A stretch of DNA of 64,000 nucleotides from Colwellia sp. Arc7-D (GTDB taxonomy: Bacteria; Pseudomonadota; Gammaproteobacteria; Enterobacterales; Alteromonadaceae): the NCBI RefSeq assembly GCF_003061515.1, contig NZ_CP028924.1, positions 4,216,001 to 4,280,000 on the forward strand, in the 5' to 3' direction. Both the position numbers and the translations under genes were made by a program. Positions 18,710 to 27,581 of the stretch are shown here, piece by piece (the first letter of the stretch is position 1; every line of letters starts with the position of its first letter). The notes beneath the pieces were generated by a model. It made no database searches. It saw only the letters and a program-made list of their open reading frames with translations, and was not told the origin of the DNA.

Positions 18710-21130
18710 TTAAAAGTCGTATTTAAGCGTAATACTACTTGTTCTGCCATTAATCGTTCTTGCTCTGATAATATCATTCGCAGGAATGTTACCTTCTTCA
18801 GCTTCTGTTATACCTGTAGTGTCAAACAGATTATTAACATTTAAAGCAATGCTAAACGTGTCTGAAAGGTAATATTGAGCGAAGGCATTTACTTGCGTGT
18901 AGCCATCAAATTTAAGGATATCGTCTGCACTTTGATCACCACCATCTTGCGCATAAGCTTCTGAAGTACCTATTAAACTAAGACCCGCAGAGCCTTGCTC
19001 AAAGTTATAGCGAGTAGTAAGTGAATAAACAAAGTCAGCTTGTCTTCTTGGAGTATTTCCCACTGAAGCTGAGTTAACACCGTCTTTGGTGATTTCTGCA
19101 TCAGTCCAAGTAACATTACCGCGAATGTCAAAATCACCAATGTAGTAAGCACTTTCTAACTCAAGACCATATGATTCATATACACGGTCAAAGAATTTTT
19201 GGCTTGTTGCTTCAAAATTTTGCTCTTGTGTTTCAGCAAAGAAAGCCGTCGCAAATACCGATAGTTTATCTTGGCGAAACTTAATGCCGGCTTCGAATTG
19301 GTCAACTTCATCAACAGCATCTTCATCGGCTACTGAGCCATCAGCTGCAATTTTACCGAAAGCTAAACGGTCAGCATTAGCGGTACCGCCATGGCTTAGT
19401 CGGCCAAAAACAGCTAAATCGTCATTTACAATGTAGTTAGCACCAATTGAGTAAGATGTGTAACTCCAATCATAATTAACAATAGAAGGCGCACTATTAT
19501 TTACTGAAGATACGCTCATTTCAGGCACTGATATCTCGCCGTCTCTGTTCATGTCTATTTCAGATTGCACTGCACCAGCATATGTACCTGTGGCTTCACC
19601 ACTGTCATGACGAACACTTGCATCGATAGTAAAATCGCCAAAAACTGAGTTAATGGCAATATAAGGTGCTGTTACATCATATTGAAGGTCGTAGTTACGT
19701 GTACAACAGTTGCCCCACGCTGGAACACCATAAGCAATTAAACCACTATCAGAAAAGCTTGTACCGTCAGCCGCTGCAACATTAACAAGTGCTGCGTTGT
19801 CGCCTTTCACTTCTGATAAATAAGAATTCCAAAGCCATGATTGCTCGATATTTTGTAATGACTTGTAATAACCAAAAGTGATGTTGGTATCACCAATAGT
19901 TTTTAAGATTTTTAAGTCATTAACCATAAAATCTAAGTTGCTCATTTCAACATCAAAGGTATGAATACGCATTAAGTTAGCGCCAGTATAAGCACTACCT
20001 TGTTGAGGCCCATTAGCATAAGTCAATTGCGCGCCTGTACCCGCTAAGCTATCAGCAAGTGTTTGGCTATCTTGAATGCTTTCAGGAAATGGCGAGGTAA
20101 AACTACCTTTCGTACTTGACGTTCTAAATCTGTTTTCAATCGACCAGTCATTACCTAAGTCAAATACAGCTTCTAAACCAACAGAGTCAACCGTTGGATT
20201 CATACCATCACGCATGTCTGCACGGCGAAGGTTGCCATTACCGTCAGTGCTCAATATTGAGGTGAAATATGCCGAATGAGGCGTATCAGATGAAGGGTCG
20301 AAACTACCCACTGACTTGCCATTTGAACTGGCTGGCATGGGTAAGTAAGCAATGGTTTTATCATCCAAATACTTGTAATAAAGTCTCACGTAACCTTTAT
20401 CAAATTCTTTAGTAATGTTGGCTTTAATTTGTCCGCCTTTATTACCGGTATAACCCGCTTCTCTTGGTCCTTCACCTTGACGATAGAAACCACCAAGATG
20501 GAAATACATGCTGTCGTTTAGCTCGCCGCCAAACTCAAAATCGGTACGGGTATGATCATAATCTAAACCAATGGTTGTCGCTACGCTGCCAGAATCAGAC
20601 TCACCTGTTTTACTGATGATATTAATGATGCCGCCTGGAGCATTTGTGGCGAGAGTAGAGGCTGAGCCACCACGAATTGATTCGATTGACGACATTGTAC
20701 TATCAAGTCTAAGAAAAATATCGGCATTACCAAAAGCTATATCACCAAATTGTAAAATGGGTAATCCATCTTCTTGTAATTGTAGAAATTTTGCGCCACC
20801 AGCAGCTACAGGAAGACCACGTACAGCAATATTTGCGTTACCTTCACCACCAGACGATTCAGAACGAATACCAGGGATTGATCTAAAGGCTTCGGCTGAA
20901 CTTCTCGGCGTTGTTACTTCTATTTGGTCAGCAGATAAGCTACTTACTGAGACACTTGATGCCATAACTGTAGAGCCTTTACCTGCAGCACCCGTAACAA
21001 CTATTCGTTCAAAATCTAAGCCTTTTTTTTCTACTGCGGCTTCATCGGTTATTTCTGCGGCACTTAAGCTTGAGCATATAGCTAAAGTTAATGTGCTCAA
21101 TAGTAATTTTTTATATGTGAACTGTTGCAT
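18710..21130 (-). CDS. TonB-dependent outer-membrane receptor (probable sucrose receptor)
   Basis: This 806-aa protein has a signal peptide (MQQFTYKKLLLSTLTL...LSA), then a short TonB-box-like region (FERIVVTG), a plug domain (about 45-165: RSIPGIRS, IAVRGLP, ESIRGGSASTLATNAPGGIINIISK) and a 22-strand barrel ending in ITLKYDF with the terminal Phe. RBS GGGGTGA precedes the ATG. Its promoter is overlapped by a 24-bp perfect palindrome whose core also precedes the sucrose phosphorylase gene, so it belongs to the LacI-regulated sugar locus. Energy-dependent uptake of sucrose or a related glucoside across the outer membrane is inferred from this context; the receptor sequence alone does not give the substrate. 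Confidence 0.92.
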   Translation of the reverse strand: MQQFTYKKLLLSTLTLAICSSLSAAEITDEAAVEKKGLDFERIVVTGAAGKGSTVMASSVSVSSLSADQIEVTTPRSSAEAFRSIPGIRSESSGGEGNANIAVRGLPVAAGGAKFLQLQEDGLPILQFGDIAFGNADIFLRLDSTMSSIESIRGGSASTLATNAPGGIINIISKTGESDSGSVATTIGLDYDHTRTDFEFGGELNDSMYFHLGGFYRQGEGPREAGYTGNKGGQIKANITKEFDKGYVRLYYKYLDDKTIAYLPMPASSNGKSVGSFDPSSDTPHSAYFTSILSTDGNGNLRRADMRDGMNPTVDSVGLEAVFDLGNDWSIENRFRTSSTKGSFTSPFPESIQDSQTLADSLAGTGAQLTYANGPQQGSAYTGANLMRIHTFDVEMSNLDFMVNDLKILKTIGDTNITFGYYKSLQNIEQSWLWNSYLSEVKGDNAALVNVAAADGTSFSDSGLIAYGVPAWGNCCTRNYDLQYDVTAPYIAINSVFGDFTIDASVRHDSGEATGTYAGAVQSEIDMNRDGEISVPEMSVSSVNNSAPSIVNYDWSYTSYSIGANYIVNDDLAVFGRLSHGGTANADRLAFGKIAADGSVADEDAVDEVDQFEAGIKFRQDKLSVFATAFFAETQEQNFEATSQKFFDRVYESYGLELESAYYIGDFDIRGNVTWTDAEITKDGVNSASVGNTPRRQADFVYSLTTRYNFEQGSAGLSLIGTSEAYAQDGGDQSADDILKFDGYTQVNAFAQYYLSDTFSIALNVNNLFDTTGITEAEEGNIPANDIIRARTINGRTSSITLKYDF

Positions 21131-21196
21131 TTGGTCACCCCATGTTGCTTTTATAGTATGTTTTTAATTATTAAAATAGTTATGTTTGATACTGCA

Positions 21197-21220
21197 ATTA
21201 ACTTAATCGATTAAGTTAAT
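21197..21220 (-). promoter_or_regulatory. LacI-type operator before the TonB receptor gene
   Basis: A 24-bp perfect palindrome is centred on CTTAATCGATTAAG, with flanks ATTAA and TTAAT. The 14-bp core recurs at 23227-23240 before the sucrose phosphorylase gene. LacI-family operators have this form (central CG, A/T-rich arms). It immediately follows the -10 element, so binding would block transcription. Confidence 0.8.
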
Positions 21221-21248
21221 TATTATTTAAAATGTGATTACTTTGCAA
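21220..21248 (-). promoter_or_regulatory. promoter of the TonB receptor gene
   Basis: On the minus strand TTGCAA (-35), a 17-base spacer and TAATAA (-10) end at the operator palindrome. Spacing and position fit a repressed sigma-70 promoter. Confidence 0.65.
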
Positions 21249-21459
21249 GCACTTTTTAAATTTAATTTTTGTATTGTTATTATTTATTGATAACTAAGAT
21301 GATTTTTAGATAGAACAACTAGCAGCTTTTGTTGGTTTATGAATTGTAGATCAATTTTGAATAGCTATACGTCTTAACTCAGTATTTGCCTGGGGCAGTT
21401 TATTCAAATACAGTTCTTTTACTATACAAGCTTATTGATTACTTAAGCTGTTAACGAAT
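21249..21459. other. intergenic, no gene seen
   Basis: AT-rich spacer between the TonB receptor promoter and the symporter terminator. No open frame or further regulatory motif was recognised. Confidence 0.4.
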
Positions 21460-21497
21460 AAAGGGCATAAGTAAATTTTCACTTATGCCCTTTATAT
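21460..21497 (-). terminator. terminator of the GPH symporter gene
   Basis: AAAGGGCATAAGT and ACTTATGCCCTTT form a 13-bp stem with an eight-base loop. It lies just after the symporter stop codon. Confidence 0.8.
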
Positions 21498-21514
21498 TAT
21501 ATAACCTTGCTAGC

Positions 21515-22888
21515 TTAGCTGCGACGCTCAGCTAAATCACATTCAATTTGTGTTAATTGAGCACGGTCAATTTTATAGAAAAGTATCAACACGGCTCCCA
21601 ACAAAAAGAATACGGCGGGCAATATATTAAACATGTAACGAATACCTTCAATTGATTCAGATGTTTGGGTTTGATTAGCAACAAAACCAAATGCAGCAAG
21701 AATAAAACCCGGTAATGCACCACCTACAGCAGAGCCAAACTTCAATGAGAACATAGAAGCTGACACCGTTAAACCTGCACTATTGTTACCTGTATTCCAC
21801 TCTCCGTACTCTACACAATCGGTATACATGGTGAATAACAAGGTGATTGCAATACCAAAGGTAATAATCCCTAGGGTGTGAACTATAGTTGTAAGTGCGA
21901 CATTATCTGGGGAGATAGTAAAGCCAAAAAACAATAATATTGCATGGGAAAAATTAGTAACAAACATTAATTTATGTTTCTCAAAGCGTGCGACCAGCAT
22001 AGGGGTAATCAGCGCACCAAATAGCTGCCCTAGTAAACCACATGAAATAATAAATGTGGTTTGATCCATCCACAAAAACACATTACTTCCGTCGTCATTC
22101 ATATAGTATTTGGTGTAATAAGCGATTGACGCAAAACGTGCAACCAAGCCAACAACAACAAAAACCCCAGTACCAACCAGTATCAACCAAGACTTGTTCT
22201 TTAATAAAGTTGATATATCATCTTTGATACTAGCCTCATGCTTTTTAGGCATTACTCTTTCTCTGGTAACTGCAAAGGTATACCAAAAAACGGCGACGGA
22301 AAGCACTGCAAATAAAATGATAGTTAAGCGAAAACCAAGTAGCTCATCGCCACCACCTAAAAACTCAACTAAAGGCTTAGCGGAAGCCCCAACCACTAGC
22401 GAGCCTATTGAGGCAAAAATAAATCTAAATTGTGCCGCTTTAGTCCGTTCGCCTGATTCAGGATGAATAACCGCCATGAGCCCTGAATAAGGAACATTAA
22501 TCGCGGTATAGGCCAACATCACCAATGAATAAGATACGTAAGCAAAAATTAATTTACCGGTGTCACCAAATTCAGGCCCTAAGAATAAAAGGTAACCAAG
22601 CAATGCATAAGGAATTGCCATCCAAAGCAAGTAAGGGCGGTACTTACCCCACTTAGTGGTTGTGCGATCAGCAAGTAAGCCCATTGCAGGATCACTAATG
22701 GCATCAATTACTTTTGTCACTAATAACATGGTTGCTGCCGCAGCAGCAGAAATACCGTACACATCCGTGTAATAATAAAGCAGGAACAGCGCAAAGAACC
22801 CCATATAGAAGTTTGAAGCCATATCTCCCATGCCATAACCTACCTTTTCTTTAAAAGATAATGGCTCCGTATTAAATTTTGTTGTCAT
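21515..22888 (-). CDS. GPH-family sugar:cation symporter (MelB/SucP-like MFS)
   Basis: This 457-aa polytopic inner-membrane protein has about twelve helices. It begins with the GPH-family signature region KVGYGMGDMASNFYMGFFALFLLYYYTDVYG and has DAISDPAMGLLADRTTTKWGKYRPYLLW between helices 2 and 3, the family's conserved cytoplasmic loop. GPH transporters move glycosides and oligosaccharides with sodium or protons. Its place beside sucrose phosphorylase, a LacI regulator and a TonB receptor points to import of sucrose or a close relative. RBS GGGGGATT precedes the start. A 45-base interrupted inverted repeat lies 33 bases before the start codon. Confidence 0.9.
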   Translation of the reverse strand: MTTKFNTEPLSFKEKVGYGMGDMASNFYMGFFALFLLYYYTDVYGISAAAAATMLLVTKVIDAISDPAMGLLADRTTTKWGKYRPYLLWMAIPYALLGYLLFLGPEFGDTGKLIFAYVSYSLVMLAYTAINVPYSGLMAVIHPESGERTKAAQFRFIFASIGSLVVGASAKPLVEFLGGGDELLGFRLTIILFAVLSVAVFWYTFAVTRERVMPKKHEASIKDDISTLLKNKSWLILVGTGVFVVVGLVARFASIAYYTKYYMNDDGSNVFLWMDQTTFIISCGLLGQLFGALITPMLVARFEKHKLMFVTNFSHAILLFFGFTISPDNVALTTIVHTLGIITFGIAITLLFTMYTDCVEYGEWNTGNNSAGLTVSASMFSLKFGSAVGGALPGFILAAFGFVANQTQTSESIEGIRYMFNILPAVFFLLGAVLILFYKIDRAQLTQIECDLAERRS

Positions 22889-22920
22889 AATTATAATCCC
22901 CCAAACTACACTCTTAACAC

Positions 22921-22965
22921 CACACTAAGCAAAGGTTAACAGCACAGTTAACGCTTTGTAGTGTG
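22921..22965 (-). repeat. interrupted inverted repeat in the symporter leader
   Basis: Arms of about 20 bp, CACACTA...CAAAG...GTTAAC and its complement, face each other around AGCACA. Two GTTAAC hexamers lie at the centre. It could be an operator pair or an mRNA stem-loop 33 bases before the symporter ATG. It does not resemble the CTTAATCGATTAAG operator. Confidence 0.55.
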
Positions 22966-23226
22966 TATATTTGACCATGCAATACAATTGATTTTTATTG
23001 TTGATAGTTTTTAAGCTAACTGAGCCAAAATTATAAAACGCTTTATCAAATAAAGAAGCAAATGCATATAGACTCGCTATATCCTATTGATTTAATAAAG
23101 GGCTTTTAGCAAAATAATAGCTAAAAATTAACACCTTACTCAATGCGTATTCTATTCTTATCATCTTAACAACTTAAAAAATAAAAATTATTCTTGATTA
23201 AAGTTGCATAGTATATAAACATAAGC
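22966..23226. other. divergent intergenic region, no gene seen
   Basis: AT-rich spacer between the divergent symporter and sucrose phosphorylase genes. A weak -10 candidate (TATAAA, 23214-23219) precedes the operator; a matching -35 is poor. Confidence 0.4.
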
Positions 23227-23240
23227 CTTAATCGATTAAG
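23227..23240 (+). promoter_or_regulatory. LacI-type operator before the sucrose phosphorylase gene
   Basis: CTTAATCGATTAAG is a perfect 14-bp palindrome, identical to the core of the operator before the TonB receptor. It lies 7 bases after a TATAAA -10 candidate and 28 bases before the start codon. Confidence 0.78.
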
Positions 23241-23268
23241 ATGCAACTTGAAATTAAATGGTAAAGTT

Positions 23269-24744
23269 ATGAAAAATAATGTTCAGCTAATCACCTACAT
23301 TGATAGGTTAACCGGTTCAGACACTAAAACATTAAACAACATTTTAAATGATCAGCTAGCAGATTTATTCTCTGGTATTCATTTATTGCCATTTTATTTC
23401 CCTATTGACGGAAGTGATGCAGGTTTCGACCCGATAGATCACACCCAAGTTGACAGCCGATTAGGTAATTGGAACGATATAAAAGCATTAGGTGAAGGAC
23501 ATGAATTAATGGCCGACCTTATTGTTAATCACATGTCGGCTAAGTCTAAAGAATTTAAAAGTGTATTACAGCATGGTCAAAAATCTCCGTATTGGGATCT
23601 GTTTTTAACAAAAGATAAAGTGTTCCCTGACGGCTTAAGTAAAAGTGAAGCAGACAAAATATACCGCCCTAGGCCTGGCAGTTGCTTTACTAACTTTGCG
23701 CTACCTAATAATGAAAGTGCCGATTTTTGGACAACGTTTACTGATAATCAAATAGATATAGACATTACATCAGAGAAAGGTAAAGAATATTTAATTCGTA
23801 TTTTAAAAACATTTTCTGAAAATAATATTAAAATGATCCGCTTAGATGCGGCAGGTTATGCGCTGAAAAAAGCAGGCACCAGTTGCTTTATGCTAGATGA
23901 AACCTTTGAGTTCATTGATGAGCTAAGTAAAGCAGCAAATGATTTAGGTATTGAAACTCTAGTAGAAATTCATTCTTATTATCAAACTCAAATTGAAATT
24001 GCACAGCGAGTTGACCGAGTATATGACTTTGCTTTACCGCCTTTAGTGTTACACAGCATTTTTACTAAAGACTTTACTGCACTAGCAAAATGGTTAAATG
24101 TTTCACCCAAAAATTGTATTACCGTTTTAGATACACACGATGGCATCGGTATCATTGATGTGGGACCTATGAATGGTAAACCAGGCTTACTCAGTAATCA
24201 TGAAATTGATAATCTCGTGGAAACTATTCACCTAAACAGCGCTGGTGAGAGCCAAAAAGCAACAGGAGCCGCCGCGAGTAATGTCGATTTATATCAAGTA
24301 AATTGTACTTATTACGATGCACTTGGCCAAAGTGATTTTGACTATTTAGTTGCCAGAGCTATTCAGTTTTTTGCACCTGGAACACCGCAGGTATATTACG
24401 CAGGTTTGTTGGCTGAGAAAAATGCCATGGACTTATTATCTAATTCGAATGTTGGTAGGGATATTAATCGTCCGTACCTTGATATTACCGATATTGAAGA
24501 AGCGCTAAAGAAACCGTTTACCATAGCGATGATCGAACTTATTCAATTACGTAATAATTGTGCAGCTTTTAATGGTGAGTTTTCGATTGTCAGTGAAAAA
24601 TCCACATTGAAAATGTCGTGGAAATACGAGCAGCAGAACATCACGCTAATGGTTGATTTAGTAGAAAATAACGCACATATTGAAATAAATGAAGATAATA
24701 GCTCTCGTACTATCAGCTTAAATAACCTATTGAACTTGTCTTAA
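23269..24744 (+). CDS. sucrose phosphorylase (GH13_18)
   Basis: This 491-aa cytoplasmic enzyme splits sucrose with phosphate into glucose 1-phosphate and fructose. ATG 23269 was chosen because the family begins MKNNVQLITYIDRL; a TTG 21 bases upstream extends the frame without homology. Family blocks are present: ILLPFYFPIDGSDAGFDPIDH-type start, RPRPG, IRLDAAGY with nucleophile Asp193, VEIHSYY with acid/base Glu233 and LDTHDGIG with stabiliser Asp291. ESQKATGAAASN and GRDINRPY match the sucrose-binding loops of the Bifidobacterium enzyme. These loops favour true sucrose phosphorylase over sucrose-6-phosphate or glucosylglycerate phosphorylases. The operator upstream and the LacI gene downstream support sugar-responsive control. 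No fructokinase is in the window. Confidence 0.9.
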   Translation: MKNNVQLITYIDRLTGSDTKTLNNILNDQLADLFSGIHLLPFYFPIDGSDAGFDPIDHTQVDSRLGNWNDIKALGEGHELMADLIVNHMSAKSKEFKSVLQHGQKSPYWDLFLTKDKVFPDGLSKSEADKIYRPRPGSCFTNFALPNNESADFWTTFTDNQIDIDITSEKGKEYLIRILKTFSENNIKMIRLDAAGYALKKAGTSCFMLDETFEFIDELSKAANDLGIETLVEIHSYYQTQIEIAQRVDRVYDFALPPLVLHSIFTKDFTALAKWLNVSPKNCITVLDTHDGIGIIDVGPMNGKPGLLSNHEIDNLVETIHLNSAGESQKATGAAASNVDLYQVNCTYYDALGQSDFDYLVARAIQFFAPGTPQVYYAGLLAEKNAMDLLSNSNVGRDINRPYLDITDIEEALKKPFTIAMIELIQLRNNCAAFNGEFSIVSEKSTLKMSWKYEQQNITLMVDLVENNAHIEINEDNSSRTISLNNLLNLS

Positions 24745-24874
24745 GTAATGATGTATTACATATAATGCTAAATAGATATTAATACAGCGTTTTTTATATT
24801 TTAAAATCAGTAGTATACTAATCAGTAACTCTATAGTTGCTGATTTTTTATTAAAATAACGGTAAAAGGTAAAC

Positions 24875-25909
24875 ATGATTGACAAGAAAGTTTGGACGCT
24901 TAAAAGTGTTGCTAAAGAACTGGGTGTATCAAATGCCACCGTTTCAAATGCGTTCAATAGACCTGACCAACTATCCAAAAACAAACGCATTGATATTCTG
25001 GAGTCGTGCAAAAAATTAGGATATTCAGGTCCAAATAAAGCAGCCCAATCGTTAAGAAAAGGTCAGTCTAATATTGTGGCTTTAGTGCTGCCTGATAGCC
25101 TTGAATATATGGTAACAGACCCTGTAGCAAGTGACTTTGTTAAGGGTGTGTCGTCGGTTTTAGAAAAGAATAAAGTTAACTTACTTTTGTTTTCAGGTAT
25201 ATCAGATAACATTAATTCTGTTGCTGATTTTGTTGATGGCTTTATTTGTTATGGCTCACCTAGAAATCCTGAATTAATAGAACAGCTAAGAGTAACCTCG
25301 AAAAAAGTCGTCACTGCCGACTTTGATATAGACCGAAATGCTTCTGTTGGAATAGACAATGAAAAAGCGGCTTATGAGATTGCAAAACTGGCTATTAAAT
25401 CAACCGATGATGAAGTTGCTATATTAGGCTTAAGGCTACTAGAGTCAGATCTAACTTGTCGTGTATATGAATTACCCACATCTAGTAATGCTATGTGTTC
25501 TATCTCTCATCAGCGTTTAAATGGCTACAGACAAGCACTTAAAGATTCGAATGTTAATTTAAGATCAGATCGTGTTTGGAATCTTCCTAAAAGTAATCAT
25601 CATTTTGCATTAATTGCGGCTAAAGAAGCACTAACATCAATCCCTCGTCCTGATGTTTTACTTTGCATGAGTGATATTATTGCCTTGGCGGCAGTTAAAG
25701 AAATTCACGCAATGGGTCTTAAGGTTCCTGAAGATATTAGAGTGGTTGGCTTTGACGGAATTGATGAAGCTTTACGCTCGACACCACCAATAACTACTGT
25801 GCATCAAAATAGTGAAGAAAAAGGCATTAAAGCTGCTGAGCTCTTCATTAATAGAGCGACTAACTCAGTTGTGATTTCTTATCATATAGAACATGGAAAG
25901 AGTTGCTAA
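24875..25909 (+). CDS. LacI-family transcriptional repressor of the sucrose locus
   Basis: This 344-aa regulator has an N-terminal HTH (TLKSVAKELGVSNATVSNAFNRPDQLS, residues about 6-32) with the hinge helix region NKAAQSLRKGQSN. The periplasmic-binding-protein-like sugar domain follows (VALVLPDSL, VVGFDGIDEALRSTPPITTVHQ). It is transcribed 130 bases after sucrose phosphorylase with its own RBS (AAAGG). The shared CTTAATCGATTAAG operators before the receptor and phosphorylase genes are the natural binding sites. The C-terminus is HIEHGKSC; its last codons overlap a kinase-gene remnant in another frame. Confidence 0.9.
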   Translation: MIDKKVWTLKSVAKELGVSNATVSNAFNRPDQLSKNKRIDILESCKKLGYSGPNKAAQSLRKGQSNIVALVLPDSLEYMVTDPVASDFVKGVSSVLEKNKVNLLLFSGISDNINSVADFVDGFICYGSPRNPELIEQLRVTSKKVVTADFDIDRNASVGIDNEKAAYEIAKLAIKSTDDEVAILGLRLLESDLTCRVYELPTSSNAMCSISHQRLNGYRQALKDSNVNLRSDRVWNLPKSNHHFALIAAKEALTSIPRPDVLLCMSDIIALAAVKEIHAMGLKVPEDIRVVGFDGIDEALRSTPPITTVHQNSEEKGIKAAELFINRATNSVVISYHIEHGKSC

Positions 25910-26124
25910 CCGGCTATCAAAAACATATCACATTAGCAAACAGCGAAGTGAAAGCACTTCAAGCATTTACCGCTTATGGTGCCACTGCTTTTTGGCGTCA
26001 TCAAAATTTCAATTATGTAAATGTAGATGAAACAATGAAAGATCACTATCAGGCCATGCAAAACATAGCGATTGATGTGTTAAAAATACCAAGTGACGAA
26101 TTTAAGAAAGAATTGGCTATTTAA
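25903..26124 (+). pseudogene. C-terminal remnant of a phosphotransferase-type kinase gene
   Basis: A 73-codon frame begins inside the LacI stop region with no RBS. It reads LLTGYQKHITLANSEVKAL, FTAYGATAFWRHQNF and DHYQAMQNIA, which resembles the C-terminal helices of homoserine-kinase-type (aminoglycoside phosphotransferase fold) enzymes. The similar frame continues a few codons upstream (YRTWKE) into the LacI gene and then meets a stop. The ATP-binding and catalytic parts are absent, so it is a leftover of a gene deleted when the sugar locus was inserted. The family assignment is from memory of sequence style and is uncertain. Confidence 0.4.
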
Positions 26125-26392
26125 TTGAAATAGTTTTAGGTGTAGCAAATAAGTTGACTAAAAGACTATTGCTCGCCTAAATTTAAATTTTCTATATTGA
26201 TGCTTTAACTCACATTCATAACTTAAATCGAAAAACCATTAACAAATCAATGGCTATAGTTATAACGTTTAATTTTCGTAATGTCGGTGAAAATAACTAT
26301 TTAGGCAAGTAATAAATGTAGTCGTTTGAGCCTGAAGTCGAATACGTTCTATAGGCTAAATGACTTATTCGCACTAAAAAAGAAAGATACTT

Positions 26393-27106
26393 TTAGAGGT
26401 TTGATGCGCTTTTTATTTTATTCAGCTCTTTATTTACTTTATTAATATTTATCGTTCCCTTTCTAAATGCTAAATACACAGGGAGTTCATAACTCTTAAT
26501 ATGATGAACATCTACCCTAAAATTAGGGTGTTGAGTTTGTAATAAGTATTCAGCTACAGTTTGACTCATAACAATTGCATCGACTCTTTCTTCCACTAGC
26601 ATTTCAAATAAAATGTCATTTGTCGGGAATTTATGAATAGTTGCCTTATCTAGTTTATGCAAGCTTGGGATATCCAAATGAAAATTTATACCTCGATGTA
26701 CACCAACTATTTTGTTAGATAAATCTAAATTCATATCTTTATCGCCCTTAGGGGCAAATATTGCAATTTTTGTCACATGTGTAGGTATGCTTGTGTAGTC
26801 TAAATATTCCTCCCTATGAGGAAATTTTCCTAATGAAAAAAAACAATCATAATTATTCTGTGGTATTTCTGTTTTTAACCTAGCCCAAGGTAAATTAACA
26901 ATTTCAATGTCGATTTTAAGACTCTTGGATAGCGACTGAATTATATTTATATCGGAGCCAGTAAATACTTTTTTTGAATTATCGAAAGTAGAATAAGGAG
27001 GGTAATGGGTTGTAGCACATATATATTTTTCAGTGCCATTAGCATCAGTCGCTGCTATTAAAAGGTATAGCAAAATCACAGGTAATATAGGATTATTTTT
27101 TAACAT
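26393..27106 (-). CDS. orphan solute-binding protein, family 3
   Basis: This 237-aa secreted periplasmic protein has signal MLKNNPILPVILLYLLIAA. The fold is that of extracellular solute-binding family 3: ATTHYPPYSTF near the start, GSDINIIQSLSKSLKI, LPWARLKTE, DYTSIPTHVTKIAIF and VGVHRGINFHLD. No ABC permease or ATPase gene is nearby, as is common for such short 'YPPY' proteins in Alteromonadales, which often act as sensors or have unknown roles. It is shorter than classical amino-acid-binding proteins. It is transcribed alone. Confidence 0.82.
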   Translation of the reverse strand: MLKNNPILPVILLYLLIAATDANGTEKYICATTHYPPYSTFDNSKKVFTGSDINIIQSLSKSLKIDIEIVNLPWARLKTEIPQNNYDCFFSLGKFPHREEYLDYTSIPTHVTKIAIFAPKGDKDMNLDLSNKIVGVHRGINFHLDIPSLHKLDKATIHKFPTNDILFEMLVEERVDAIVMSQTVAEYLLQTQHPNFRVDVHHIKSYELPVYLAFRKGTININKVNKELNKIKSASNL

Positions 27107-27517
27107 AGGCTAATAGTGCCAAAAAACTTAATTAATTATATCTTTATTATATAACCAAAATTTGGATTAATACTGGAATTTCTAAAATTTATTAATCTAA
27201 ATTATAAATAATCGTAACTTTCACTTACTAAACGGCAACCACTATCTTTTAAAGCCCAGATTGCCTATTTATGTCATTTTTCGCTTTCTCGGTTCTTTTG
27301 CCGTACCCCTTTGACTTATTTACGACAAGACTTAGCCTATGCTGACTAAGTTCACGGGTACAGTTCCTCTATTTCTTAGCTAAAGGACTAGCAACCAATA
27401 AAGCTTAAGCTATTGAAATATAGTACCTTACCTATTTTATATTTGTTTGAACGTTATTGATATCAGACTTTCAATAACGTTTAGCAACTTCAAATCCCTT
27501 ATTATCTAAACAAAATA
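27107..27517. other. intergenic, no gene seen
   Basis: AT-rich spacer between the divergent solute-binding protein and TetR genes. No open frame with an RBS was found; the TetR promoter and operators are at its right end. Confidence 0.4.
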
Positions 27518-27568
27518 TTGACAGGGTAGAACGTTTACTCTACCTTTAATGTAGAATAAACATTCTAC
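27518..27568 (+). promoter_or_regulatory. TetR promoter with two operators
   Basis: TTGACA (27518-27523) and TACCTT (27541-27546) are 17 bases apart. Two 18-bp palindromes overlap or follow the promoter: GTAGAACGTTTACTCTAC (27526-27543) and GTAGAATAAACATTCTAC (27551-27568), with centres 25 bases apart. They are the likely autoregulatory sites of the TetR protein whose gene starts 14 bases later. Confidence 0.7.
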
Positions 27569-27581
27569 CTATAGAGTCCTA

